The notes beneath the pieces were generated by a model. The model saw only the letters and a list, made by a program, of their open reading frames with translations. It ran no database searches and had not been told where the DNA came from. A program made the position numbers and the translations under genes. Of a stretch of 64,000 bases of DNA, positions 50,555 to 62,510 are shown piece after piece. The stretch is from Phialophora verrucosa (taxonomy: Eukaryota; Ascomycota; Eurotiomycetes; Chaetothyriales; Herpotrichiellaceae). The stretch covers positions 2,356,001 to 2,420,000 of the forward strand of contig MSED01000004.1 of the NCBI GenBank assembly GCA_002099365.1. The letters are read 5' to 3'. Each line of letters starts with the position of its first letter. The first letter of the stretch is position 1.

Positions 50555-51529
50555 ATGGCCACCATTACTTCCCCTCGTCCCGACCCAGTCCAGCGGATCA
50601 CCTCGCCGTCGATACCCAGCGTGAGCGGGACCCCCTCGTCGTCCGTCCGACCTTCGCTAGATCTCCCAAGGACAAACAACCCTGCATCTCCGGCTTTGCA
50701 GCAAAGTGGGACTCCCGGGGTCGCAACAGCACAGAGACGCAACCGAGCGGCATTACGAGACTACTACAACCTCAAATCCAAGGCCGCTTCTGCGGTAGGA
50801 GGCCCCGAACAGCGCGATGGAAGCCGCACAGCGAGCATCACGTCTGTAGGATCGGACTCCACAATCACCTCAACCGCTGTGCCGGAGTCGACCACTTCAT
50901 CCTTGACTGCACAATTAGACGATGCGAGCTTTAATGCAGACGCCTATGTTGCCGAACTCTTGAAGACCGCCAGCTTGCGGGATATCTTGAAGACGGAGAG
51001 TGCGTTGGTGAGCGAGATCAGGAATCTAGATGGCGAACGGAAGGCGCTGGTCTATGATAACTACAGCAAGCTGATCAAAGCTGTGGGCACGATTGCAGAG
51101 ATGCAGAAGGGTATGCACAAGGACGGGGGACAAGAAAGACTGGCGGCCGTGTTGGCCAAGCAGAAGGGCCAGCAACCCGCAGGCCTTGACGGCGTGAAGG
51201 AGGTTGGCGACAAGCTGGACGGGCTGTTGAAAGTCATGAAGGGGCTGAGTCCCGGAGAGGCGGCGGCGACCCAGCGAATCGTGGAATTGAGAGAGCAAAG
51301 GAGGCAGAAAGAGACCGTCAAATGGGCTCTGCACGCGCCGAGCCGACTACAGAGCTTGATTGACGACGATCGGAGGGGCGAAGCCGAGCACTTGCACGCG
51401 TCCGTGCTAGACCTGCTACGCAACTGGGACGGCGTCAACGGCCTCAATGAGCTGAGACAGAAGTGTGCAGAGGTCATGAATCAGGGGAGCGAACACGTGG
51501 ATGAAGGACATCCAGATGATGTGGGCTGA
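50555..51529 (+). CDS. vps51: Vps51-type subunit of the GARP tethering complex
   Basis: This single exon encodes 324 aa from the ATG at 50555. The N-terminus is a Ser/Pro-rich disordered stretch. Then comes RRNRAALRDYYNLKSK (about 61-76), the conserved short segment before the Vps51/COG-like helical region. The helical core has FNADAYVAELLKTASLRDILKTESALVSEIRNLDGERKALVYDNYSKLIKAVGTIAEMQ, a heptad-like coiled coil typical of multisubunit tethers. The C-terminal part has another helical segment ending DLLRNWDGVNGL. Fungal Vps51 proteins are short, so this may be full length. The GARP complex (with Vps52, Vps53 and Vps54) tethers endosome-derived vesicles at the trans-Golgi; Vps51 binds the SNARE Tlg1 in yeast. 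Confidence 0.86.
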   Translation: MATITSPRPDPVQRITSPSIPSVSGTPSSSVRPSLDLPRTNNPASPALQQSGTPGVATAQRRNRAALRDYYNLKSKAASAVGGPEQRDGSRTASITSVGSDSTITSTAVPESTTSSLTAQLDDASFNADAYVAELLKTASLRDILKTESALVSEIRNLDGERKALVYDNYSKLIKAVGTIAEMQKGMHKDGGQERLAAVLAKQKGQQPAGLDGVKEVGDKLDGLLKVMKGLSPGEAAATQRIVELREQRRQKETVKWALHAPSRLQSLIDDDRRGEAEHLHASVLDLLRNWDGVNGLNELRQKCAEVMNQGSEHVDEGHPDDVG

Positions 51530-52385
51530 GTCGTTGGAATGACGCCGAAAATCCCCGTCTCTAAACCACATGGCTTCCAGCTTCCAGCCTCCCCCAAGCC
51601 CTGCTTTTCGGATCAACATGCCACCCAGGCTCAAACCATCGCATCAGATACCATGTTGGAAGCCTGGACCGTGGCTGCGGGACTCATCCTTCTTCAGATG
51701 CATCAGTGACTTCGGCACTGTTTCCTGGTGATGACCTGCAACGGAGCCAAAGAGTATGGAGCATTCAGGATGCAGGCCCCCGGTTGCTTCGAAGCTTGGC
51801 CCGTACCTCAACACTCAAAAGCATGCCGTCGACGTCAAATCACTGACCAACACCGGCCCTTGAAACCATAACACCTGGTGGAGGTTCTTGGAGTTGGTTA
51901 TCCCATATCCCTCCTAAAGAGGTCACTGGGGCAGAAGGGTTTTCGGCGCACCTACGCTCGCTCGCATAGTTCTTTGACCTGCACTATGTAGAGAGAGTCG
52001 GAGCACGAGGAGGGATTGCGCCGGTCATCTACGTATCATCCGCCCCCAACCATTATCCTGGGCGGCGCAAGCACTCTGACGGCCTCTACGCAATCCAGCC
52101 GACCATAAATCCACTGGTTACCCTACGCTTCAAGCTCAAAGAACAACGATTGTCTTCATTTCTACCTCTGTATCTCTGAAACCAATATCTCGAGCACCTC
52201 TCAGAAAGGGGGGTATCATTCCGTCAACAGCCTGGGGTTGAGCCACCGATATCAGATAGCGGGAAACAAAAGAAAAGAATAGCACGTAATATCCAGCCCA
52301 CACAACGCTGAAATCCAGGAGTGTGATAGCACCGTCTCTCTCATCAGTCTCGCACTCCTTTCGCCCTCCCAACGCGTCGGCATCC
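51530..52385. other. Convergent intergenic region
   Basis: It lies between the 3' ends of Vps51 and Vid27. No ORF of interest and no repeat is seen. Confidence 0.5.
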
Positions 52386-54845
52386 CTAGTAAGGACTATT
52401 CACAATCTCGTCCCTCAGATGACTCTGCCTTCCACTTCGTCTAGGCGTCATCCCCACTCCAGACGCTCTCGCCGGCGCACCCATGATACTTTCCCTCGTT
52501 GGCTTCTTGAAGCTCTTCCGACTGACCATGTCAACCTCGTTAGGCAAAGCCAGAATGACATTCTTGTCACTGCCAAACTCGAAGTTATCAGCCATAACCT
52601 CGGCAGCATATCGCTTGATCTGGTAGGGATCCTTCTGGCCTTGGAGCACTTTTTTGAGTGACCAGGTGACGAGGAAAGGCCCCGTGGACGTGATAATGCT
52701 AGTTTCTTGGACGTCAGGGCCGGTGTTGAAATGCGCGCGGGTGAAGGCAATCCCTTGGCCTGTTTCATGCTGGAATTGCGCGGCGTGGTTGGGACTTAGG
52801 GCGAGGCGACGTGGCTGAGGTTTCGAGTCTTTGGCAAAGGCCTTCTCGAACCCGAGTTTGCCTTCGTTCTTGCCTTCTTTTTGAAGGTTGTCGATCAGTA
52901 TGAGGTAGGTCTTGCAGGTGCCGAGGATCCAACGACCATCTGCGCTAACATCTAAGCCGACGATGGATTCACCCAAGGCTGGGATTTGAGTCTTTGCATT
53001 TATGCCGAGACGGTCGTACAAGCGAATGTCGCCTTTGTTGGATGCCAGAGCAATGTAGCCTTTCTCCGTCGTGGCGGCTGCAGAGAAATCATTCTTAGAT
53101 AGATATTGTTTCAGCTGTGCCTCCACCAGCTTGTTGCCTGAGACCCGGGGGTCGATACGGAAGAGCGCATTCGCACTGTGACCAATGAACGGTTGAGCCG
53201 ACGTCTGTTGGGCGAACTTGGTTTCGGGTGCAAAGTTGGTCACAGGGATGTCGTCGTGAACCTTCCATTCGTCGACGATCTTGCCGTATTCGAGATCCAT
53301 GCGATACAACGCGTTGGGGTTGTTGGGATCTTGAAGCACCATATTTTGGTCTTCCGAATGTAGCATGACCTTACTGGGCGAAAATAAACGTCCCTTCGGT
53401 GTCTCGACTTTCGATATATTTGTGGTGAATTCGAGGTGTTTGTTGGGTAGGTGCTTGAAGACGCCAATCTTGGAGCCCCGGATGACGAAGGACCGATCGT
53501 GTTTTGTGCCAACCGCAAGTTGCGAATTGACATTGCCATCCTTGTTGTCCAACTCAACATCATCCTCTGATTCGTCTTCATCGTAGTGCTCACTCTGGGG
53601 ACGACCCTCCGAGTCTGATTCTTCCTCGTCTTCCTCGTCCTCTTCTACTTCCCTTGCATCATCCATCGTCAAGTCGTTGAAGGCTTCGAGCACGTATTCT
53701 CGTTCTTGATCTTTCACCTTTGACCATTTCATCTCATTCAATTGCTCCCATAACGCCTGCATCACCCCCTCCTGGAACTTCTCCAAGGTGGCCTGATCCT
53801 TGAACCGCAGTAACCAAGAATAAGCAGAGCCGTCATCGGTGTAGTGGTTAAATATCGCAGATAAATAATCGAAATTGAAGACAGGGTTGATATCCGGTAC
53901 AATAGCCTGCCCCAACCATTCTTTGCCACTGTTGCTCGTTATCTGTAGCCAGTATCTCCACTTTCCAAGGTCGGTCACCACAGCTACTACCGATGGGTCT
54001 TGGAGGATGAAAGTCCCCGAAGGGAAGTCGAACAGATGGAGCTCTCCAGCCTGGGTGGTCAGAACCTCTCCGGACGCTGGTGCAGGTTTGGCCGGTGGTG
54101 CTTCAGTCGGCCCGCTTTCTTTCGGCTTAGAGACGTTCGACTTCTTGGGTGTCCTGACATCTTTCGCCATTCTTTCGGCTGTTTCTTTCGGAGTAGGCCT
54201 CGGATCAAGAGGCGCTGAGACCGAGCTCGCAGCGGGGATTGCGTCGTCCGAATCGAAGTAGAATTCGTGCAGTTCTGGCTCTGTAGCCTTCTGAGCAGAT
54301 CGCCTGTATTTCCGTTCAAACTGGCAATCGATCGCAGCTAGAAGGAAGGTCTGGATCTGTTCTTCCTGTACCGATGCGTCGCAGACGAACTCGTAGAGGT
54401 CTCCGGCGTCACCACTTAGATCGCGCCAAGCCAGGACAGTTTCACCACCAGATCGCTTTTCGGATCTGAAATGAAGACTCTGGTCAAGCAAGAATGTCTT
54501 CTCGTCCTTGTCGATCCCTTCGACACCTGCGTCCTCGTCGTCTTCGGCAAGCTCCTCTTCACCCTCCTCGTAGGCTCGCTGCACCACGAGCTGATATTGA
54601 AATTCCTGACCTGTACGTCTTATGGTGGCGACAGCGTCTTTGTAGATGAGTTCGGAGTAACCCTTTGGCGATAGAGGTCGGACGAGATAGAGCTGGCCTT
54701 GAGGGATCTCTGTGATGATTTCTTTCGAGCTGTCTCCGAAGAGATACTTGCTGACTAGAGAATGATATCCATATTAGCTTCCGCTCCAAGTGGTCGCACA
54801 TTAGAGGATTCCAAGTTTAGCCTCACCGTTCTTGATCATAAACAT
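52386..54845 (-). CDS. vid27: Vid27 family protein (vacuolar import and degradation)
   Basis: Two exons give 795 aa: 54845-54827 (19 nt) and 54754-52386. The 72-nt intron has donor GTGAGG, branch GCTAAT and acceptor CTCTAG. The start MFMIKN joins VSKYLFGDSSKEIITEIPQGQLYLVRPLSPKGYSELIYKDAVATIRRT, the conserved N-terminal PH-like domain. A second PH-like region (GELHLFDFPSGTFILQDPSVVAVV) lies in the middle, and an acidic Glu/Asp/Ser stretch separates it from the WD40-like C-terminal domain (VVLQDPNNPNALYRMDLEYGKIVDEW, GIAFTRAHFNTGPDVQETSIITSTGPFLVTW). Yeast Vid27 takes part in vacuolar degradation of gluconeogenic enzymes; its biochemical role is poorly known. The tiny first exon is often missed in automatic models. 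Confidence 0.92.
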
Positions 54846-55347
54846 TGTGGAGGGGTTTGGCAGGAGGACTGCGATACACCCCCAAAAAATAGATGTGGCT
54901 TAGGCGGGTATGACAAGCGCTCGGATGGACATGTGGGTTCCAAAACAACAATAAGATCGTGATCTGAAAGATTTAGTAGTCTGTTATTGTGTTGGACATG
55001 TCACATAGGCGCAGAAAGAACACGACCATGTGAGGTGTAAGTGAAGTTGTTCCCATGACGCAACAAGGCCAGGCAACTGAGCCCTTGAAAGAGCCACTGC
55101 AGGCAAGCAAGCTTTCGGCAACAGGCAACAAACTGGACTTGCCTGACGCTCTTGGCCAGCCTGATGAGCCGCTCACTGGTCGAAGAAGCAAGGCTGAAAC
55201 ATCTCCGGCCTTGTCCCGTCATTCTCCCGCCTGCGGCTTCCCCCAACTTTCGTAGCCAGTTCTTCGTGCGCAAACAGTTCTCTCCCATCCATCTTGTCCC
55301 AATCTCACCTACACTAGAATTTCTCGTATTGTGGAGGCCACTCGCTT
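54846..55347. other. Divergent intergenic region between Vid27 and the TLDc gene
   Basis: The 502 bp should hold both promoters and 5' UTRs. No gene is seen. Confidence 0.5.
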
Positions 55348-56442
55348 ATGGCCTCAAAAGAGGACTCCAGTTCCGCCAGGCGAGAATCCTCTCAGCGGCG
55401 AACTGGCCAGCCAACTTTGGCCGACAATCCTTACAATCCTAATTCAGCTGCATACCTGGCTTACCCTGTTAAGCACGTTGTTTCGAGTCTCTATCGTCGC
55501 ATGACCGAGCCGCCTGAAAATCCCGTCAATAAACTCCTTGACGCACCCTCTGTTACCACCTTGTCGTCAGGTGTTTACACGCCTCCGAGAAGGACAGCAT
55601 CCCCGTTCCAACCTCCCCCCCTCACTCCCCTTGAGTTGACGCACTCCTTGTCTTCGAAGGCTGCAGACTCACTTCTCCTGACTCGCTCGCTGGCTGAAGA
55701 GATTCGGCTTCTGATCCCCCCCAGACTCCAACTCGTCGACCACTGGAAGCTGGCATATTCCCTCGAGGCTCATGGCTCGTCCTTAGCTACTCTATACGAA
55801 CATTGTGCCAGTGTGTCTACCTACACTCAGCGCTCGGGTTATGTGCTGGTAGTGAAAGATGGTTCTGCTTCGTCGGCCCATGGGTCTGTCTTTGGCGCCT
55901 ACCTTTCAGATGCTCCCAAACCCTCTCTCCATTACTTTGGCACTGGTGAATGCTTTCTCTGGCGGGCGAGTATATTACCCGCTTTGAGACACCTCTCTGC
56001 CAACCTCAAAAGCGGTTCCGAACCTGCTTCGGAAGACTTACTGGAACTTGCTGGGCTACCTCCTCCGCCGAGCACTGACACCACCCATCTCCAACGGTTT
56101 ACCACAATTCGTGGAGACCGTCGCACCTCGGGATCGACTCCCACAACACAACAATCTGGAACAGCCCATCTGCAGCCTCCGCCTGACCGCTCTGGCGCTT
56201 CTACGCCGGATCGTATACGGTTCAAAGCATTTCCTTACAGTGGACTCAATGACTTTCTAGTCTATTGTGAGTCGAGCTATCTCTCCATTGGCGGTGGTGA
56301 TGGGCACTATGGACTATGGCTGGATGACGAACTTAATAGCGGTGTGAGTGAATCGTGCCCTACATTCGGAAATGAGCCATTGAGCGAAGAGGGCAGAAAG
56401 TTCGAAGTTCTGGGCGTGGAGGTGTGGTACGTTGGAGCATAA
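55348..56442 (+). CDS. oxr1: Oxidation resistance protein 1-type TLDc domain protein
   Basis: This single exon encodes 364 aa from the ATG at 55348. After a Ser/Pro-rich N-terminus the TLDc domain occupies most of the rest: LIPPRLQLVDHWKLAYSLEAHGSSLATLYEHC (about 127-158), VLVVKDGSASSAHGSVFGAYLSDAP, HYFGTGECFLWR, DFLVYCESSYLSIGGGDGHYGLWLDDELNSGVSESCPTFGNEPLSE and FEVLGVEVWYVG at the end. These are the hallmark motifs of Oxr1/TLDc proteins. A fungus-typical insert of about 80 residues (Ser/Pro/Thr-rich, near 217-295) lies within the domain. Oxr1 proteins protect against oxidative damage, and yeast Oxr1 promotes V-ATPase disassembly. Confidence 0.93.
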   Translation: MASKEDSSSARRESSQRRTGQPTLADNPYNPNSAAYLAYPVKHVVSSLYRRMTEPPENPVNKLLDAPSVTTLSSGVYTPPRRTASPFQPPPLTPLELTHSLSSKAADSLLLTRSLAEEIRLLIPPRLQLVDHWKLAYSLEAHGSSLATLYEHCASVSTYTQRSGYVLVVKDGSASSAHGSVFGAYLSDAPKPSLHYFGTGECFLWRASILPALRHLSANLKSGSEPASEDLLELAGLPPPPSTDTTHLQRFTTIRGDRRTSGSTPTTQQSGTAHLQPPPDRSGASTPDRIRFKAFPYSGLNDFLVYCESSYLSIGGGDGHYGLWLDDELNSGVSESCPTFGNEPLSEEGRKFEVLGVEVWYVGA

Positions 56443-59400
56443 TGAGGCTTGTCTCACCAAAAGATTCAGACACTGCTTCTCGCCGAGCTCGCCGACTCTA
56501 TATCGGATTATGGGAGCTTCGACGCAGTGAACCCAGCGAGTCGCTGAGTCTCCCGATTCTAGAGTTTCGGGGCTGGGCTTGGCCGAGACTCTGACACGGC
56601 TGCGTGGTTCCTGTACCAGACTTCGATCTGGCATCCTAAGCATCACATCCTCTCCGCAGCCATCTGAGCATTCGACCTTCTATGTTGAAAGACTCAATGA
56701 GGATATGCCGAAAATGACGCCATGGCTTTTGCCTTTGGCGGTCAAAGCACTGCCGAAGACCACTCACCGTCCTTTCACAGCTCTATCGCCGCATTGATCG
56801 ACGATCGATGCTGACAGAGCCCTCTTCAAAGTGCACACGCCGCCATGGATCTCGGACATGACTTGCATGGATCTCCATTCATGCCTTGGCCCATAGGACA
56901 TTGAGTCCGAGTGGGGCTTGCAGCTGTATCATCAACACTGATTGATTTAGCAGTGCATGCAGGCGATTTGATTCGCTTGCTTCGGGGTCGAAAACAGCTA
57001 GCTTGGCTTTGTCAAGAGTACCTGGGTTGTCTCTAAAGGGGTTGTAGCATTTTTTGAAAGCAGATCTCTGTGGTCAATGAACCTGGACCCGTTCGGGGAC
57101 GTTTACGGGCAAGAGCTAGCTCACAACGACCGGTCCAGAATCGAGTCTTTTTGACACAAGGTCCCTGAAGCTAGAGTCGAGATGTACGCACCCCACGATT
57201 CCCGTATTTCCAAATTGACAGGCTCAACATTCGTCACATGCTCGGAAGACGGTTGAACGAATTGCCTGCGGCAGGACTATCTGTGCAGTTCGTGAAGCTC
57301 GTCGTTCAAGATGAGAACTCCAAGGCCTGGGCAATGGTTGGCGTCAACGTTTCGAGCCCACGCCACATCAATAGATTCGATCGCAGATCTGATTTGGATG
57401 GCTTGTATCAGAGATTGTGGCAGCGACATCGACGTCACTGCACAGACCATGCGGGTGACAGCCCGGAGTCGGAGAGCAGACGCGACGGAGCGCCCAAAGG
57501 CGAAACCCGCTAAATCACATGCCAACAGAGCTGATTTCCTCGTGCAAACCAATGGTCGCAGACCGCACACCTGCTGGAAAAGGAAATCCGCACCATATCC
57601 GCAGGGCGAAAGCTTGAATCAAGCTGGGGTCTTCAGAGAATAAAGTGGGCGAGGTGCATTACTCTGAACCGGGCGGGCTAACATTGCGGCCGCTGGGTTA
57701 TGACGAAGGTGTACCTGCAACACTACCCAAAGCAGAGGCAAAGTCAGCTTTTCAGCCTGCAGAATAAACCACTGGTGTGATACGAAGCCACGTGGTCGTC
57801 GTCGAACCAGATTGGCTTGCGTCTGATTGACTGATTTGATTGATTGGTCATGCATGGATCGTATGATGGCCTGATTATCGCCGAAGCTTGCCCAGAAATG
57901 GCGAAGAACCAGTTTCTTCGGACCAGTATGTCCCGGTTTGAAGAGATATCCAATGCATATGTCGGCAGCACTACAATAATAGAGAGCTGCGCTGATCGTC
58001 CGTCTTCTTTACTGAACAGTCGGGGAGCAAGAATAATAGCCCAAACCGGGTAGTGGTCCCAGCAGCGATTCGACGGGGCTTAACGTTAGTCATGATCATT
58101 CGAGCACGACGCGACGCCGACAGGCGCACCAGCCCGTTCTCGGCCTGGCCATCGCAGACCAACCAAGCACTCCCTGCAGGCTGCTCCGTCGGTCAGCAAA
58201 GATTATCCGAGGCGCACGGAGGGCGGACCAAACAATGGCCTGGCAATGCTGTATCCCTCGGGAAGGATCCGACAGCACGAACGAGCGAGCACCTCAAAAC
58301 AGACATGGGCATCGGTGCCTTGTTGAGATAATCTAGTCCAAGCTGATGCATAATATTGTTAGCCGCAACTCAAGGCGCACGGGAGCGAGCCTAAAGGCCA
58401 ACGAAGGAATTGAGATGCGAGGGCTGGTGAGTAGTAGACTTGGGCGTGGGCAAGACATTTGGGCCCGGGCTGCGCTTCATCCTTTGGCCCAGCCATTCCT
58501 AGGCAGATTGATTTCCAAGTATGTAGGGGCAGCAAAAGATACGACGGGGCGGAGAGAGACCGCTGGCCGCAATGCTACATTCACACAAGCTACTGTAGCA
58601 TGGCAAGAATAGGATTTCTCAGCATTGTAGCAAAATCATGCATTTTGTCCTCGCGTGCGGAATGAAATCTGGAGCCGCGGACTGGGAAGGCATAATCTCG
58701 TGTCATTTGAACGACGTTTCAATACCGGAAAAACCCTGGTTTCACCGCTCCGGTATACGTTACCCAGTAACTCTGGTGCGCCTTTTTTGGGCGCTCAGTC
58801 AGAAATGACAATCTCGATTCGGAGGAAATTCGCAACTTGAATGTCACTGCTCGTTGCACGTCCAACCCCTCGGCAGCATGTCCGCGGAATGGATTTGTCG
58901 GGCGTGCTGGATGATTGTTTCTGTCTCAAGAGCTCCTAGCGACAGGCATTCCGCCCGACTTGAGCTGTAACCCAGCTGGAGACGGGGGAGTGGCTGTTGG
59001 ACGAGACCACATAATCGCACAAAAACGGAAGTCGTGGTCACCGTCTGTCGATGTCATGGGATCTCGCAGCCAAGTTCGCTTTTCGCTCTTTTGTCGCGCC
59101 TAAGGTTGCCGTGCTAGGATACGGCCCAGTGTGCGGGCTTGGATGTTTTGTTTGCCGAGTCCCGCGACGGGCAATCATATCGCTTTCTTCAGCATTGTTG
59201 TAATTCCGAACGCCGGGACCCCAGCGACGACGGGTAAGGTGATGGAAGGAAATTATGGGCCCTGGAGGCCATTCTATGCAACTGCCAATTGTGCACGAAG
59301 CATAGAGCCCGACACATCTTGTACCGTTGCCCGGGGAAAGCTGCGACGATTGTTCGCACGCACCAAGCACTGTGTCCGAGCGCCACGAGTCCAGCATTGC

Positions 59401-60030
59401 CCAAAGCCGCTAACAAGTCATCGTAATCCATGCAGAGTCACCAAGTCGTCGAGATGCGATCCGCACCAACATCATGTCATCACAGCTCCAAACCATGTCC
59501 CCCCCCCCTGGCCCTCGTTAGCTCCTGGTCCCACCCCCTAGGCCAGTGCACCCCTGCTGATGCATCTGCTTTGTGTGCTGCGTACGAGTACGCACCAGGC
59601 CGTGCATGAAACTTTTTGCCTGCTCTGCTCTCTGTGTGCGCGCTTCGTGGTATTTCCTGACTGAGTTATGTTCAAGGTCCCTGATCGAATCAACCCTCCT
59701 GCTCATGGGCGGGATCCACTGTTCTGGCCTACGTTGATGTTCTTCTTAGTAACCTAGCCTGTGCGGAAACACTGCTCCTCGCGATATAACGATATAAGGC
59801 CTCGTCGCTCTGCCACCCACCATCCCCTCCCCTTAGCCCACTCTTCGTGTGTTGCTGTTATAAGCTGACTGACTCTCGATTTCTTCCCCAAATCTCATAG
59901 TGAAGGTCTCGTCTCGATATAACACGCCTCACACCTCGGTCTCTCCTTGCTGGCACCCTCCATCTACTGCTCGGCGCTCTGTACACTTGTCTCTACCAGG
60001 TCTTTCACACGACCCTGACACCCAGCACCA
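56443..60030. other. Long gene-free region upstream of the Zn2Cys6 gene
   Basis: Nearly 3.6 kb carries no ORF with recognisable features on either strand, although base composition looks similar to genic DNA. It starts after Oxr1 and ends at the regulator's ATG, with no gene to account for it. It could be a long regulatory region, hold noncoding transcripts, or be decayed coding DNA. Confidence 0.5.
59781..60030 (+). promoter_or_regulatory. Presumed promoter/5' UTR of the Zn2Cys6 gene
   Basis: A TATA-like stretch (gcgatataacgatataagg) lies at 59781-59799, followed by a strongly pyrimidine-rich tract (59800-59850, ccaccatcccctcccc). Transcription probably starts just after it, giving a 5' UTR of roughly 150-200 nt. 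Confidence 0.4.
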
Positions 60031-61017
60031 ATGGGCGCTACAATGATGACGCCTCCACTGGAACCTTCCTCACCCATGGACGGTGGTATTCGCAAGCGAG
60101 TCTGCAAAGCCTGCGATCGCTGCCGGCTGAAGAAGTCAAAGGTAAGCCAAGCCTTATACCATGGCAATATGGTTGAGCCTAACGTGATTTAGTGTGACGG
60201 TGCAAGCCCTTGCAGTCGGTGTAAGGCAGACAACGCCATCTGTGTTTTCGGCGAGCGCAAAAAGTCGCACGACAAGGTTTATCCCAAAGGGTGAGTCTCG
60301 CGGTCACCGTTCCCACGTCGACCGCGCCTAACCGTCTATGGTAGCTACGTGGAGATGCTCGAGAGCCAGCAAGCGCAGCTCGTATGCGGCCTACAAGAAC
60401 TCTACAGGCGGACACTGAACGGCCAGGGCTGGAGTGGCGCGCCATTACGGGATGCCGGGAACGGTGTTCCTCTGACACACGACATCCTGGAGCGACTGGG
60501 GGCCCTCAAGCAAGACGGACACGCCAGTGAGGTCTTCGAGGAAGACTTCAACGTCCTGCAACAGAAGTTGATTGCCGACGGTGCTGGCTTCATGCAGCGA
60601 CAACCCTCCCACGACTCGCATTCGGACAGCAGTGCGCCCTCGCCCATCTACGAACCGGTGGCGCAGCGGCCGAATTTCAGCAATCCCTTCAACCTCAACC
60701 AATACCCTCCGACGCCCCCTAATCGGAGTCCCTTCCCTCAACCCGCCCGCGTCATTCCGACGAAATCGCATAGCTATCCCCACGCTCATTCAAATTTGAG
60801 CTGGAACACTGCCGTTTCCGAGTTTGATGACAGCATGGACTTTATCAACCAGTTTGAATCTCCCATGATGGAGTCAAACATTGACGTCAGCTCATTTCCG
60901 CCGAACATGTTCCCGGAGCATATTGTGCCTGCCGCAATCAATCCCTGCCTGACGATGAAAGACTGGGCCGGCCAGGAAGATCTCCAACGGTACTTCAACG
61001 CCAACATGATCTCATAG
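60031..61017 (+). CDS. Short Zn(II)2Cys6 transcription factor
   Basis: Three exons give 293 aa: 60031-60141, 60193-60290 and 60345-61017. Introns are 51 and 54 nt with donors GTAAGC and GTGAGT. The Zn2Cys6 cluster is C25, C28, C31, C38, C44, C47 (C-X2-C-X2-C-X6-C-X5-C-X2-C), with a basic KRVCKACDRCRLKKSK start; intron 1 falls just before the fourth Cys. A linker (GERKKSHDKVYPKGY) leads to a short coiled segment (VEMLESQQAQLVCGLQELYRR), the probable dimerisation helix. The rest is Pro/Ser/Asn-rich. The long middle homology domain of many Zn2Cys6 regulators is absent. The protein looks like a conserved Pezizomycotina regulator whose target genes are unknown to me. Confidence 0.92.
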
Positions 61018-62510
61018 CCAACGAGAGCCTTTTAGGACATGATGTTCACGATTATATCAATGTAATGCATCCAAAAGCGGGCGAGTGGGTTTGCATCTTG
61101 GGGGCGTCTTCGGGAGCACTGGAACAATGGGTGCCACGGATATGGCATCCGGAAGGCAAGGCTAGTCCGTGGGCACAGGGGCATGCATCTCAACGAGACG
61201 TTATCGCTTCTGGCAGTGGAGTGGATTGTTATCTCTCTTCAACAGCTTGTTTGCGTCATGACTTGGGTGGGCCATTGTACGACGACAACTTTTGATGATA
61301 CCATACCCTTTGGCGGGATTTGTGCTTGCGGGCGTCGAAGATTCCTGCTTCGGAGGAAACTGGCGGTGGAGCATTTCTGGAGGTGACAATGGATGTTCAC
61401 AACTGGGCCTCGGGGATAACGCAGGCTGGTATGCCGCGTGAGGTCCTCGCACATGGGCTATATTATATCATACTACAACTACTAATGCACGAAGCGGGGA
61501 GCAGTCTCCCTCGTGGTGGTCACAGATACTGCAGTAATGAAGGCCGCACATCCACACGTGCCAGGCTGATGTCTAACACCGGTTGCTTTCCCTTGAACCT
61601 TGCCATGCACGAGTGACATTCTGTAGCCCGCCAATAGAGTGCACCACACGTCATGTTCTTCGTTTCACGCGTATCGCAGTCGCGGATTTTTGTCGTCGGC
61701 GAGCATGTAGAGGACGGTCGACCAATGCACCATCATCAAAGGGAGGCTCATTTGCTCGCTAACTATCGGTTAGGCCATTGGCGTCTCCGCGGATGAGGTA
61801 TTATGCGGAATCGCAACTCGTCCACGGAGCGGTTTGAGAGCCACAGAGCTTCGATCGGATGCGGATTTCCCTCAGGCGCCTCAGCCATCCCTCATCGAGC
61901 CTCACTCATGATGTCATCAGCCCGAAGCACAGTGGCCGCCGCGGTTGGCAAGAATCGTACCGCGTATCGTGGTTGGATGCCGCCGTCAGGAAACGATGCT
62001 GCGTCTACTACTCTTGAACAATTCGCGCCTGGAGTTGCAATGTCGAAGTTGGCGCACCGGAAGTGTCAAGTACACGCAGTAAGTACCTGCATAGGCGGCT
62101 GAGCAGTTCGAGAACTAATCATGACCTCAGCTGTTCCGACCCCGCAATCGCGTTCTGGCGATGAAACTTTCCATTTGGCTCAAGCATCGCGTTTCACATT
62201 CAACAACACTGCATTCTGCGAACCTCGACCTTCGTCCCTTGTTTGGCAGCAGGTCTCTCCGCACCTGAAACGTCGGTAGCGTGCTGAATTCAGCCTATGA
62301 TGTCCTTGAGCCGGATAAAACAAATGACAGCGCTGAATAGACACGTCCATTGGGCCACATATCACCACCTCAAAATTTCCATCATGACCTCAGTTTCTCA
62401 AAACTTTTCCTAGAGTCCCTTGCCATCACTCCTGTCGAGCTTCACTCGCCATCGATCGAACTTGGCTCTACCGCGCTGGAGCTCTCTTGCCCGCTCTTCC
62501 GCTCGCAGGC
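61018..62510. other. Intergenic, no supported gene
   Basis: It contains the 3' flank of the regulator and the promoter of the aldose epimerase gene. ORFs at 61320-61616 and 61803-62102 (plus) show no family features. Confidence 0.5.
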
